A stretch of DNA of 42,076 nt, from IMG/VR virus record IMGVR_UViG_3300017971_000125, positions 1 to 42,076 of that record; one strand, given 5' to 3'. Origin of the DNA: a virus. A program made the position numbers and the translations under genes. Each line of letters begins with the position of its first letter. Positions within the stretch are counted from its first letter, which is position 1. A model generated the notes under the pieces. It searched no databases and was not told the origin of the DNA. It saw only the letters and a program-made list of their open reading frames with translations. This document shows, one piece after another, positions 13,883-23,137 of this stretch.

Positions 13883-14779
13883 TTAACTCCCCAGATAAGT
13901 AGCGGTAAAATATGTTGCGTCCGATGTAGACACACCGCCCCGGGTGTGTGGTCTAACAATGTCACCGGCGTCTAGATATCCACTCCACGATACACCCGTG
14001 TCAATACCACCGGCGACTTGGTAGGTAGAGTTTAGCTTATCCGCCACATTTATCGAAAAGTAATCTGTGGTTAGTTGCGAGCTATTCAGCGAGAGACCGT
14101 TATCCCCGCCCGACGCATAACTGCAAAAACTGATAGCATATTTACCACTTTTAGTAACGGTAATTTCCAACCCTTCGGCCCCGCCGCTGTACCCGGACAC
14201 GTGATTTTCAGTAAAAAGGTTACCGATATTTTCCTGGACAACACTAAATTGCATTATCTTTGTATCAGTTGAGCCATACCCGGCGTAATTAGATAATCTT
14301 AACTGACTTGTAATACGTTCGTCCAGTATCGCCCATGTAGTTGTCACGGCTTGCAATTCTAACATACCATTTATTTTTGGTAGTTCAATATTCTGCATTT
14401 CAGTGCCGATGGTTTCGGTACTTTCACCGTCCACGGTTAATACATTGCCCGGTACGGTATGAATTATCTTAATCTTGCGTCCCTGATTATCGGCAAGTGT
14501 AGGCAATACCACAGTAACGTCACCACCGGACGTGTCAACACTGTAAAGGCTGTATGCCTCACTATCAGATATTGTATATGGTGAGTCAGTGTCTATAACC
14601 ACTTTTACCGCGTCACTTTCGTTCGCCAGTTCCTGTATTGTCTTTGTTGGCGCGCTGCCTCCGTTGTCAACAATAGCTGTGAAATTATCATAAATCCGCT
14701 CATATTCAGCTTCAAATAATAGGCCATCGTTCGGTGTCGCCCGGTCCCATGTTCTTGTCTTACTTTCGTTATATGCCAT
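13883..14779 (-). CDS. Putative tail fibre / receptor-binding protein
   Basis: 298 residues. The N-terminus (TWDRATPNDGLLFEAEYERIYDNF) is typical of fibre proteins that attach to the baseplate. The middle contains a VVLPTLADNQGRKIKIIHT segment common in phage fibre shafts, and the C-terminus is a beta-rich Gly/Ser/Thr domain (SGYSGGAEGLEITVTKSGKY) resembling TNF/C1q-like heads. It follows the DUF2612 baseplate gene in the order expected for an adsorption protein. Confidence 0.75.
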   Translation of the reverse strand: MAYNESKTRTWDRATPNDGLLFEAEYERIYDNFTAIVDNGGSAPTKTIQELANESDAVKVVIDTDSPYTISDSEAYSLYSVDTSGGDVTVVLPTLADNQGRKIKIIHTVPGNVLTVDGESTETIGTEMQNIELPKINGMLELQAVTTTWAILDERITSQLRLSNYAGYGSTDTKIMQFSVVQENIGNLFTENHVSGYSGGAEGLEITVTKSGKYAISFCSYASGGDNGLSLNSSQLTTDYFSINVADKLNSTYQVAGGIDTGVSWSGYLDAGDIVRPHTRGGVSTSDATYFTATYLGS

Positions 14780-14791
14780 TATAGTACTCCT

Positions 14792-15751
14792 TTATGCGAT
14801 GTTATCAACAATTATATATTCATAAACAAAACTACTGTTTTTCGGCTTGCCTTCAAAAATATCCTTAACAACTAAGTCACCGGCTGCATTAAAACCGGCC
14901 ATCTCATCTATTGTATAAGTGTTTAAATTTGCCGCGTCAATTACTACCCTGAAAAATGGTTGTCCGTTCTCATCAATACCAGTTTCGGCAGTGTCTCTGT
15001 ATACTTCATTTTGTAATCCAGTGTCGTCCGGCTGTGGTTCTCTTGTTGCTCCGTCACCCAGTGCAATCTGAGTAATTGGAAAACTTGAATTGTCCGGGTC
15101 CATTAAAGATTTACTGTCAAGTATCCACGACGCATCAAGCAACGTATAGGGTGTTGTATATAAAGTCATCTGGCTTATATTGTCTAGGAAGCGTACCCGA
15201 AATTTAGCGTAGACACCCGCGGCCCTGATTTCTCCAATAGCGTCACCCACTTCAAGCGGTACATTTATTTCGTCAATACCCCCCTGTAAAGTACTCTCAA
15301 CGCTTGCGCTTCTTTGTGTTGTTGGTGCGAGTGGGTCACCACCGTCAAGTAGCATAGTGCCATCTAACAGAACCGCCTCCGACTGACCGTATAACTCAAC
15401 TGGTCGGAATTTTGCGTTTTCGTCGGTTCCCGCTATCGTACCGCCTATATCCACAAGGTCAGGGATTGTACCACCACTGATTTTCTTAGCGATTGCGACA
15501 AACAGGTCGAGTCTATACGTATTATCACTATCGCCCGGTGTTCTCTCCTGATTAACCAGACTCCCTACAATATCATCAAGCGGTAAGCCCGCATTACCGT
15601 AAATATCAAATATGTTTTTAAGTTCTATAACAACGGCGTTAATTTCGTCAATCTGAGAACTATACAGGCCCCACAATTTACCGAGCACAGTTGCGGTGTC
15701 ATTATTGAGAATCGACTTTGGGAATCTATTTAGATAATCAATTGTTGCCAT
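14792..15751 (-). CDS. Baseplate/tail-fibre attachment protein, DUF2612-like
   Basis: 319 residues starting MATIDYLNRFPKSILNND. The N-terminal helical part (WGLYSSQIDEINAVVIELKNIFDI, then GLPLDDIVGSLVNQERTPG) matches the usual opening of DUF2612 / P2 gpI-like proteins, which join fibres to the baseplate wedge. It lies directly after the baseplate J-like gene, as in other contractile-tailed phages. Confidence 0.8.
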   Translation of the reverse strand: MATIDYLNRFPKSILNNDTATVLGKLWGLYSSQIDEINAVVIELKNIFDIYGNAGLPLDDIVGSLVNQERTPGDSDNTYRLDLFVAIAKKISGGTIPDLVDIGGTIAGTDENAKFRPVELYGQSEAVLLDGTMLLDGGDPLAPTTQRSASVESTLQGGIDEINVPLEVGDAIGEIRAAGVYAKFRVRFLDNISQMTLYTTPYTLLDASWILDSKSLMDPDNSSFPITQIALGDGATREPQPDDTGLQNEVYRDTAETGIDENGQPFFRVVIDAANLNTYTIDEMAGFNAAGDLVVKDIFEGKPKNSSFVYEYIIVDNIA

Positions 15752-15754
15752 AGT

Positions 15755-16960
15755 TTAACTCACATTCACTGTTACATTTGCGGTATCGCACCGGGCGTAT
15801 TCATCGGTAGCAATAACAACTTTTCTTGCGGTTGTTGGTGTCGTCGGGTACTTTGCGACATAGCAGATAATGTCCTCAATGCCTGTAATACCGTCAAAGT
15901 TAGCTTCAATCTGCCACGACAACACATCGTCACCAATATCAAGACCGGGGTATTCGATCGATTCACCATCGATGGTATCTACGCCGCCGATAACCTGTAC
16001 AACTGCGGTCTTGACAGCCGTTATATTATTTGATGTCCAGCCCGTAGTTGAGGTAACATTTACAACCACGTTAATTAGTATCTCGCTCGGCACGTTCCAC
16101 TTAATTGTGTGACTGTCTCCATTAGCATCAAGTACAATCTGTGATACACTGCCAAGTGGTTCAATACCTCCCGGCTTGCTGTTAAATATAGCCTCTGCTA
16201 TATCTGTATTAGTTGCTGTCCCTGCAACAATACATTCTATGCTATGTGGTGGTCTACCTTCCCCGTCTGTTATATTTGATGCGTTCTCAACAACATTTGC
16301 GCGTGTTACGTTATCAACATTTAACAGTGCTGCTATAATTGCAGGTACGGAGGACCCGCCGGCAACACCTCTTGACTTGTAACGTGCTCTTAGATCGGGG
16401 TCACTTTCAATTTCACTACCACCGGTGGATGCAAGAGGGTTGTTCACGCCGGTTACGCCCGCCACCGGACTTACTAATTGTGTTATGGAGTCAGCCGGAA
16501 CAATACCACCCTCACCACCTACAAGTGCTCGCATTGTAAGCGTAGTTACGCCACTTGCAATTGTACCGCTCGTTATATTTTCAAACTGTATTAGTTGAGC
16601 TGTTTGGGCCTGTAGGGCATTTGCGCTTATTGCGGTCCCATTAACACCACTTACCGATAAGTTTACAGTTGCTTTCTGTGCGTCCTGTCTCTTAAGACCT
16701 CCCAGCGCAACCGCTCTATCAAGATTAACACCCTCGGCGTTGTCAATATTGTTTACGTAGTATAGATCTTCTAAACCTTCCCATAAATCAGCGGAAACTT
16801 TTGCCATGAGCTGCACAAATTGTCCGACCTCCGAAGCCGTGGAAAGATCCACGTCCGGCCCAAAGTATGACGCCGTGCGCGCGGTGTCCTGCAATTCTTC
16901 AAGTGCGGTTTCAAAGTCTTTCTTGACAAATCCCTGTAATGTTACTCCATAATTGCTCAT
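15755..16960 (-). CDS. Baseplate J-like wedge protein
   Basis: 401 residues. The N-terminus (YGVTLQGFVKKDFETALEEL) and the central part (GGSEIESDPDLRARY, GGSSVPAIIAALLNVDNV) carry the hallmark features of baseplate_J proteins (P2 gpJ, Mu gp47). This builds the wedge of a contractile-tail baseplate. It overlaps the gp25-like gene by four bases. Confidence 0.92.
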   Translation of the reverse strand: MSNYGVTLQGFVKKDFETALEELQDTARTASYFGPDVDLSTASEVGQFVQLMAKVSADLWEGLEDLYYVNNIDNAEGVNLDRAVALGGLKRQDAQKATVNLSVSGVNGTAISANALQAQTAQLIQFENITSGTIASGVTTLTMRALVGGEGGIVPADSITQLVSPVAGVTGVNNPLASTGGSEIESDPDLRARYKSRGVAGGSSVPAIIAALLNVDNVTRANVVENASNITDGEGRPPHSIECIVAGTATNTDIAEAIFNSKPGGIEPLGSVSQIVLDANGDSHTIKWNVPSEILINVVVNVTSTTGWTSNNITAVKTAVVQVIGGVDTIDGESIEYPGLDIGDDVLSWQIEANFDGITGIEDIICYVAKYPTTPTTARKVVIATDEYARCDTANVTVNVS

Positions 16961-17313
16961 ATAGTCACCCCTGCCACAAGCAGCCCCTCAGAAGTTTGTA
17001 ACTTAAAATCTGCTGATATTGTTCTTGTGCTATTTTCGTATGTCACATCTAAATTTATAATCTTCTCGACTCTGGAGTCGGCAAGTATCGCGTTTCTTAT
17101 AATTATACGAAAGCGTTTTTCTAAAAAATTTCTTTGATTAAATAGGTTCAAATAATCAATTCCGAACTCCTCGGCAAGATACCACTCACCAAGCCACACA
17201 GATATACGGTTTTTAATTATCTGTGAAAGTGCATCAACCCCCGTAATAGTTACAAGTTGCCCATCTTCATAAACAAAATCGTTATTTAAAACTTTAAAAA
17301 CTGATAAACTCAT
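16957..17313 (-). CDS. gp25/gpW-like baseplate wedge subunit
   Basis: 118 residues. ALSQIIKNRISVWLGEWYLAEEFGIDYL is the usual core of gp25/Mu gp46-type proteins, which contact the tail sheath and start its assembly. The four-base overlaps on both sides tie it to the spike and J-like genes. Confidence 0.88.
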   Translation of the reverse strand: MSLSVFKVLNNDFVYEDGQLVTITGVDALSQIIKNRISVWLGEWYLAEEFGIDYLNLFNQRNFLEKRFRIIIRNAILADSRVEKIINLDVTYENSTRTISADFKLQTSEGLLVAGVTI

Positions 17314-17972
17314 AGTCGCACCTTTTCAACTTTTGATTGCTCCATGTCTGCACTTGTCTGAGTGCCGGGTGTATCCGGTAATGAAGGCGCTCCCGGTGCC
17401 GCGGTGGGGTGCTTATGCGTATTATACGTCGATTGTATAAAAGTGTTAAAATCTCCTACAAATTTATCGAATGCTTTCTTTAACTCTTCATATTTCACGG
17501 CGTAATCTGTACCCTCATTAAATAATATCTCAGTTTCGGCCACTCTTATTAGGGACCCTTCTTTACCAATGAGTAAACCGTCCTTACTGAAATTAGACTC
17601 AGTAGTTTTATTATTCATAAATCCAGATATAATGCAAGCGTTTTCTTGCGAAAATAGTGTGTCACTTGCCGCGCGTGTTTCGTCATTAAGCGCATTTTCT
17701 ATGTCATGGGTTGAAAACCCTATCCATACATGGTCATCTATAGCGTAATCGGGACGAATGTAGAAGCCGTTTGAATACACAAAAAGGATCGGTAAGTCAA
17801 CCAGTATGGGAAAGTCGCTCTCTTCGTCCAGTGCGTTTTTTAACTTGAATAACGGCTTTACATCGGCCCGCATTTTTTTCTTGTCAACTTTTGTTATCTT
17901 ACCGGGTAAACCTAATTGTATCTGACCGGCTCTGTCATTCCAGAAATCTTCAAGGAAATTAGCAAAACTCAT
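17310..17972 (-). CDS. Baseplate spike protein (Mu gp45 / Gp138-like)
   Basis: 220 residues. The N-terminal OB-like region (LGLPGKITKVDKKKMRADVKP, LPILFVYSNGFYIRPDYAIDD) fits the Gp138/gpV family. The C-terminus carries NTHKHPTAAPGAPSLPDTPG, a histidine motif typical of the metal-binding tip region of membrane-piercing spikes. It should form the central trimeric spike below the hub. Confidence 0.85.
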   Translation of the reverse strand: MSFANFLEDFWNDRAGQIQLGLPGKITKVDKKKMRADVKPLFKLKNALDEESDFPILVDLPILFVYSNGFYIRPDYAIDDHVWIGFSTHDIENALNDETRAASDTLFSQENACIISGFMNNKTTESNFSKDGLLIGKEGSLIRVAETEILFNEGTDYAVKYEELKKAFDKFVGDFNTFIQSTYNTHKHPTAAPGAPSLPDTPGTQTSADMEQSKVEKVRL

Positions 17973-18763
17973 ATCTCAACCCCTTCAAACTCACATTCAT
18001 TATTGCCAAAAGTTGAAAATTTCTTTTTACCTTTTCTGATTTTAAAAGTCTTGTCAATACCCTCTGTCTGAATATGTACAACGGATCCGGTAACAAGCTG
18101 ACACATAAAAAGAGTTTTAAATTTTAGTCCTTTCTGTATTTTCTCGGGCTTTTCAATTAGTCCGGTTTTATATGTCAATAGCACCGCCTTTTTCTGGCCG
18201 GGTGTCGATGGCTCCACTGTAAATACACCGTTATTAAAAAAATATATACTGTCTGTATCACGTATGACTTTTTTAATGCCCTGCTTTAAGTAAGACACTG
18301 TCAGTCTCTTATATATAAAGTCATTTCCAAGCTCAATGGTGCCCGCATTTATACCGACTTCAGATAACATTGATCTTAGTATCGTACTGGCGGTTGTATT
18401 ACTCCAGGTCTTATTTATAATCGCATTCGACCACTTTGTAGTTTTATCTGCAACTTTCATTTCTAAGATCTTATCGGCCCCGCTCAACTTAACCTTATAA
18501 TCCGTAATTTCCCCAACTATGCACGTACCACGATTTTCTTCATATCCTGCGTCAATAGTCATAACAGGATAGACAAAAGAGCGGCCCTGTTTTGTCGCCT
18601 CTGCTGCCTTAATTGTATCTAGTGCTGGATTGTACAGTCTTACAATTGCACTTGCGGGTTTGTTATTTTCAAGCGTTTGTTCAAACTCTATAGAGAAAGG
18701 CGGTCCTGAGAACTCACGGCCATTTATGTTCAAATCAGCGACTGCATTAAAAAGTGCGTTCAT
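17969..18763 (-). CDS. Baseplate hub protein (XkdQ / Mu gp44-like)
   Basis: 264 residues. The first half (FSGPPFSIEFEQTLENNKPASA then RLYNP) and the middle (TASTILRSMLSEVGI) match the hub family of simple myoviruses. A late-gene overlap of four bases joins it to the spike gene. Specific residues are not diagnostic, so the family is supported mainly by layout and order. Confidence 0.75.
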   Translation of the reverse strand: MNALFNAVADLNINGREFSGPPFSIEFEQTLENNKPASAIVRLYNPALDTIKAAEATKQGRSFVYPVMTIDAGYEENRGTCIVGEITDYKVKLSGADKILEMKVADKTTKWSNAIINKTWSNTTASTILRSMLSEVGINAGTIELGNDFIYKRLTVSYLKQGIKKVIRDTDSIYFFNNGVFTVEPSTPGQKKAVLLTYKTGLIEKPEKIQKGLKFKTLFMCQLVTGSVVHIQTEGIDKTFKIRKGKKKFSTFGNNECEFEGVEI

Positions 18764-19092
18764 ATAAGATATAACCTCACCGGGTCCCCAAGATTTTCAC
18801 TATTTACACTTGTACTTTCAATTGCATTAGGTGTCAATAGATCCTGTATGTCAAAAGGTATAATATCCTGATTAAGTTCAAGCCCATCAACAACTGCATG
18901 ATACAGGCTGTTACCGTAGACAATTTTAGTCGTGTAGAGTATTGTTTCGTCCTCATCCAATATATACATAGTGTAAAAATCATTACGCTCATTATAATAA
19001 AAATTAAACGTGTAAGTATTCCCTACGGTGAAAGTCTTTTGTACCGGAACTTCGCCAACTGTTAATGGTAAATAGTTAAAACTTTCTGCCAT
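18760..19092 (-). CDS. Baseplate plug-like protein (DUF6983-like)
   Basis: 110 residues, all beta: FNYLPLTVGEVPVQKTFTVG, TYTFNFYYNERNDFYTMYILD, DPVRLYLI. This pattern is that of the small plug proteins between the hub and the tape measure in simple contractile tails. Position between Dit-like and hub genes agrees. Confidence 0.75.
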   Translation of the reverse strand: MAESFNYLPLTVGEVPVQKTFTVGNTYTFNFYYNERNDFYTMYILDEDETILYTTKIVYGNSLYHAVVDGLELNQDIIPFDIQDLLTPNAIESTSVNSENLGDPVRLYLI

Positions 19093-19099
19093 GATATAC

Positions 19100-19702
19100 C
19101 TACCCGAATGCTGATTTTAACCAGCTTTTTTTCTTAATCGCCTGAGTTGATCTTGTACCGCCACTTGTAGCGGTCTTTGTTGGCGTGTTTCCTTTCTTGG
19201 TTATAGTTGTAACATCTATATCAACAACCGCCGATTCTACTATATTTAATTGTTTTATGCTTATATCAAGGCCCAAGCCGCTTCCGAAACTACCTGATTT
19301 ATTTCTTGTTATGCTTTCAATTACAACGCTCTCAAAGTCCGTTTCGTGTCCATAATACGTCAATAGCGTCTTATCTGACAACCAGTCGTTTATTGTCTGT
19401 AGTCTGTCCTCAATACTATCTTCAAAAAAGCTACCCGGGTTTAATAGTTTTATATCATCATCAGATAAAACAGCAGTAAAACTAAAACCTTTTGGTGACT
19501 CTATCACATTATCGGTTACGTCCGCGCCTTTTTCTATTGCATGAGTGGTTATTTTGTTCGTATCACTCTCTTTGGTACTTATAGTGACATTAAACAATAC
19601 GTCTTTAGTACCATCAGACAGAAATGCTTGAGCATTTCGACCCTGTATAGCGCTGCCAATTTGGCTTACAATATCAACTGCCAACTGGAACCCCCGTTTC
19701 AT
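19100..19702 (-). CDS. Dit-like baseplate/tail protein
   Basis: 200 residues. LFNVTISTKESDTNKITTHAI and KGADVTDNVIESPKGF match the beta-rich N-terminal domain of Dit-like myophage proteins. The C-terminal tail is Thr/Gly/Lys-rich and probably flexible. It overlaps the tape measure gene by 29 bases, so translation is coupled. Confidence 0.78.
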   Translation of the reverse strand: MKRGFQLAVDIVSQIGSAIQGRNAQAFLSDGTKDVLFNVTISTKESDTNKITTHAIEKGADVTDNVIESPKGFSFTAVLSDDDIKLLNPGSFFEDSIEDRLQTINDWLSDKTLLTYYGHETDFESVVIESITRNKSGSFGSGLGLDISIKQLNIVESAVVDIDVTTITKKGNTPTKTATSGGTRSTQAIKKKSWLKSAFG

Positions 19703-21149
19703 TTCTGAAAACCGTATCAGATAGCCTATTTAATGCATCAAGAACTGCATTCTCCACTTCTTGAGCCGCCTCGACACCGCCGGAAACATAGAAAGGCCCT
19801 ACACTTATACTCACCGCCCCTCCTGCACCGTTGGGTGTAATAGCCCCCGACTGAGACGGTGTGAATATCTCAGGACCTTCTTCACCAACGAGATAGCTAC
19901 CACCAGCACGAACAGGTCCACCAGCCGCGCGCGCGCCATCAAGCCCGCCACCATCTGATAAGGACTCAATTATAGTTTGTATTATGGTAATGCCTGATAT
20001 AAGTTTAAACCCTTCCCAGAGTACTTTTAGTACGCTTACAATACCGTCAACTATTCCCGACATAAAACTTTTAAATCCTTCCCATGCACTTTCTAAAAGG
20101 TCAATCAATCCGAAAACCGCGCCACTTACATAATCGATAAAATCACCAATCATTGACTCGCCACCATCAAGCCATGTCATTAAATCTTGAATAAAGAATA
20201 TTATGCCTGCAATTGCAGCACCAACCAGTAAGGCTACTGCTATAAAAGGAAGCCACGGCGTAACAAAGGCCCATGCAGCACTCGCCGCCATGTACAGCGC
20301 AACAACCAGAGCGGTACCAATTAGAGGCGTCACCGTAATTAAAGCAAATTTCAGCAACGCGAGGCCCTCTTCGGTTTCACCCAGCCACCTTAAAACATCA
20401 TTAGCAATAGCAAGCAGAGGCTTTAATCCTTCGGCGAGCATACCACCAATACGCTCTTTGATATTACCCCACTGACTAGCCGATACATCAAGTAAAGCGT
20501 TCGTATCTTCGAGAGTTCTGTTATATTGTTCATTTATTGCAATCGATTCTTTTTGTAGTACATCGAGAATGAAAAGCTCACGGCGTTTTTTAGTTGCCTC
20601 ATCATAGCCCGCGCCGAGTTTTCTAAATTGGTCTATATGCTTAACTAGAACAGGGTTTTGCTGTAATAATTCAGTTGACCCCGAGGCAATATCTTTTGCA
20701 AGTCCCTGCATAGTCATTCCGAGATCAAGCCCCGCAACCGTAGAGAGTTGTTGTAACTGTGAAAGGCTACCTGTAATAAGCTCAACACTGGCGCCGTATT
20801 TTTTCGCCTGATTCACCGCCATTGTCAAGTCGCCCTCATTACTCAGGCCCTGACTTGCTTCTATAGCTTCATTTATTGAACCAATTAAGGCCGGGTAGTC
20901 ATCACCGGCCATATTTTTCATCCTTGTTTGCTGTGTTTCAAGAGTGGCGAAGGCTGTTATCATTTCACCGGCAAGAGCTTTTAGCGCGCCAATTACAGCA
21001 ACACCGCCAAGAGCTTTTAAAGCGTCCTGCATTCCGACAATGCTTTCTGTTGATTCATCGGTGTTTTTCTCAAAATCATTAAGGGGTTTCTTTGTCTCGT
21101 CCTTTATTTTGAGGGTGCCGTATATGTCCCGTACTGATCCGCCAGCCAT
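19674..21149 (-). CDS. Tail tape measure protein
   Basis: 491 residues, short for a tape measure, implying a short tail. The N-terminal part is coiled and helical (DFEKNTDESTESIVGMQDAL), residues about 85-230 resemble the tape-measure core (GGVAVIGALKALAGEMITAF, YGASVELITGSLSQLQQLST), and around 265-330 there are strongly hydrophobic helices thought to insert into the membrane. The C-terminus has RAGGSYLVGEEGPEIFTP, a common tape-measure ending. Confidence 0.92.
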   Translation of the reverse strand: MAGGSVRDIYGTLKIKDETKKPLNDFEKNTDESTESIVGMQDALKALGGVAVIGALKALAGEMITAFATLETQQTRMKNMAGDDYPALIGSINEAIEASQGLSNEGDLTMAVNQAKKYGASVELITGSLSQLQQLSTVAGLDLGMTMQGLAKDIASGSTELLQQNPVLVKHIDQFRKLGAGYDEATKKRRELFILDVLQKESIAINEQYNRTLEDTNALLDVSASQWGNIKERIGGMLAEGLKPLLAIANDVLRWLGETEEGLALLKFALITVTPLIGTALVVALYMAASAAWAFVTPWLPFIAVALLVGAAIAGIIFFIQDLMTWLDGGESMIGDFIDYVSGAVFGLIDLLESAWEGFKSFMSGIVDGIVSVLKVLWEGFKLISGITIIQTIIESLSDGGGLDGARAAGGPVRAGGSYLVGEEGPEIFTPSQSGAITPNGAGGAVSISVGPFYVSGGVEAAQEVENAVLDALNRLSDTVFRNETGVPVGS

Positions 21150-21152
21150 GAT

Positions 21153-21413
21153 TTACCTTTTCGCTCCTTTTTTTGGTTTAGTCTCTTTTATCTTCCTGTC
21201 AAGTGCTGCATTCGCTTCAACAAGTTCGTATTCTGTCAACTGACTTGCTTCTGTGTATGTCAACACTTTATAAACGATAGGCCTCCAGAAATGCCAGTTT
21301 CTATCGACTTCTTTTTTAAAGTACGCTCTGTCATTCAGGCTTATCAACTGCCTTGACTTCAATATCTCTTTTGTTGGCAAGGTACGATTCAGATATAGCT
21401 TGCCCTCTAAGAA
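21153..21413 (-). CDS. Tail assembly chaperone C-terminal extension, probably made by frameshifting
   Basis: This 86-residue stretch has only a TTG (21380) as internal start and no ribosome binding site there. Its frame is open back through the C6-T3 run at 21420-21412 inside the preceding chaperone gene, where both frames read Pro-Pro-Phe-Leu. A +1 or -2 slip on that run would give a fused protein of about 170 residues, matching the G/GT arrangement of tail chaperones just before the tape measure. The remainder is helical and charged (EYELVEANAALDRKIKE). Confidence 0.6.
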   Translation of the reverse strand, partial: FLEGKLYLNRTLPTKEILKSRQLISLNDRAYFKKEVDRNWHFWRPIVYKVLTYTEASQLTEYELVEANAALDRKIKETKPKKGAKR

Positions 21414-21666
21414 AGGGGGGTAGGATTTTAATCCACACCTCTTCTAACTCTTCAAGATCAATAGTATCAACGCTAAGTTTTGGCCCTTCATCCGGGAAAA
21501 CAACATGTTCAAAACAGTAGTCAAGCATAGGTAGATTATCCAATGTAATCTGGCCTGTACCATTAACCACAATCAGTTCCTTTTTTAGTTTTAACCACTC
21601 ACGATTCCCGGGGTGTTGCAATGTATATATTTTTTCATTTACTTCGATAGTTTCCGACTTAATCAT
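21331..21666 (-). CDS. Tail assembly chaperone (short form)
   Basis: 111 residues between the tube and tape measure genes. It has a beta-rich start (IEVNEKIYTLQHPGNREWLKL), a Leu-rich middle (LDNLPMLDYCFEHVVF) and an acidic helix (TIDLEELEEVWIKILPPFL). Position and size match gpG-type chaperones that coat the tape measure before tube polymerisation. The Pro-Pro at 83-84 is encoded by CCCCCC followed by TTT, the proposed frameshift site. Confidence 0.75.
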   Translation of the reverse strand: MIKSETIEVNEKIYTLQHPGNREWLKLKKELIVVNGTGQITLDNLPMLDYCFEHVVFPDEGPKLSVDTIDLEELEEVWIKILPPFLRGQAISESYLANKRDIEVKAVDKPE

Positions 21667-21679
21667 TATGCACTACTCC

Positions 21680-22093
21680 TTATATAAAAGATTTATTAAG
21701 GTCCGAACACATCACGACCCACTCAATAGCTGACTCTTCAACGCTAAACTCATCGTCGGGGTCAGTCATAATCCAGCAATCTGAACTAACCGCCGTAAAC
21801 TTTGAGCTTGACCCGTCTTTTACAGACGCCGCGAACGTTGCCGGGTTTCTCTTCAAAAGATCGAGTTGTTGATTTGCCGGGCTTGTACGTTTCAGTGTGA
21901 ACGTGATCGTACCCGCATTATTATTATTCTTTGTTCGTGACATTTCACCATACGCACCGACGTGGTTTTTATAAAGCTCGTTGTCGAGCTTTGCCACTGT
22001 TATGAAAGTACCATCAAAATAACCGGACACTTTCAATGTACCTAAAGTTAATGTTACCTGATTGGGGTCAAAAGTCCCTAAAAATTTATCCAT
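21680..22093 (-). CDS. Tail tube protein, DUF3277-like
   Basis: 137 residues. TFDPNQVTLTLGTLKVSGYF, then RTKNNNNAGTITFTLKRTSP, is the usual pattern of DUF3277 tube proteins of simple myophages. It lies immediately downstream of the sheath gene, the standard order. Confidence 0.88.
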   Translation of the reverse strand: MDKFLGTFDPNQVTLTLGTLKVSGYFDGTFITVAKLDNELYKNHVGAYGEMSRTKNNNNAGTITFTLKRTSPANQQLDLLKRNPATFAASVKDGSSSKFTAVSSDCWIMTDPDDEFSVEESAIEWVVMCSDLNKSFI

Positions 22094-22104
22094 TGTTCAG
22101 TCTC

Positions 22105-23133
22105 CTATACTGTTATTTTGCCGGTTACTTCCACTTTATGGATAGCGCCCGCTGTGGTATATGTGAATTTAACGTCCGGTAAAGTTCTATTAGCACGGTC
22201 AGTGGTTGAAATTTCCGACCTTGCCGGTGTTGTTACCTGATAAATATAAACTTTGTCGTCGCTTAATGCAAAGTCTGCGTCGTCGGTTGCTGCTGCAATG
22301 ATACCCTGATCGCCCGCTCTTTTCATAACGTCACGAACAACTCCCTCGACCTGAGCAATTCCAGTATTATCAAGAGCAACTTTATTGTTGTTAATAAGCA
22401 GAGATAGTAAACCAATTTTTAATTGATCTTCAACCCAATCTTGACCCTGTATAATATCGATGTACTCACCACTTGTTGTGATACCTTCGTTAACATACGT
22501 GGCCCCGGCCTGTTCTTGAATTGCCTGCCCGTTGTTGGTTCTGATAGTGTTTAATTCTGTGCTTGTAAAAGTACTGGCATTCTGCCCGTTTAACACTTTC
22601 CATTTCCACGTTGCACTTCCGGGGTCCTCTGGTATAACCCGGCCAACCCATGCACAGTCGGGGTAGTCTGTAACCGCGTTATTGTGTATTAAGTACGCTT
22701 CCCGGTCAACATTACGAGTGTCAAGTGCTGTGATATCACTCGAGCCGCCGATAAAAAGCTTCGTGTTACTGTTCGCCCATGTACCAACCGCGTTTAAATC
22801 TGCTTTTAAACGTGAGTCAATATTGATGGTATACCACGCATCATCTGTGGTTCTGAGTGTTGCAAGTTCCGTTGCATAAGTACCACTGACTCGGATAACT
22901 TTTACACTCGATGGTCTTGGCGACTGTGCAAACATTGCACTTGTCATTAAGTATTCAGGGTCGGATGTTGCATACCCGAGTTCAGTTAAATCTGTCAATT
23001 CGGATATAGTTTGTACACCGCTTGCAACAAGCGCCCCCGATCCATTAGCCATAATTAACGGCGTGAAAGATGTTTGTGTTAAACCAATCGTACCCCGGCT
23101 AATATTTATTGTTATATCATTAATAAATGCCAT
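22105..23133 (-). CDS. Contractile tail sheath protein, DUF3383-like
   Basis: 342 residues, near the small end for sheath proteins. It begins MAFINDITINISRGTIGLTQ and contains FTPLIMANGSGALVASG, then a C-terminal part with TLPDVKFTYTTAGAIHKVEV, both typical of DUF3383 sheaths. This is the key evidence for a contractile tail. Confidence 0.88.
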   Translation of the reverse strand: MAFINDITINISRGTIGLTQTSFTPLIMANGSGALVASGVQTISELTDLTELGYATSDPEYLMTSAMFAQSPRPSSVKVIRVSGTYATELATLRTTDDAWYTINIDSRLKADLNAVGTWANSNTKLFIGGSSDITALDTRNVDREAYLIHNNAVTDYPDCAWVGRVIPEDPGSATWKWKVLNGQNASTFTSTELNTIRTNNGQAIQEQAGATYVNEGITTSGEYIDIIQGQDWVEDQLKIGLLSLLINNNKVALDNTGIAQVEGVVRDVMKRAGDQGIIAAATDDADFALSDDKVYIYQVTTPARSEISTTDRANRTLPDVKFTYTTAGAIHKVEVTGKITV

Positions 23134-23137
23134 AGTT

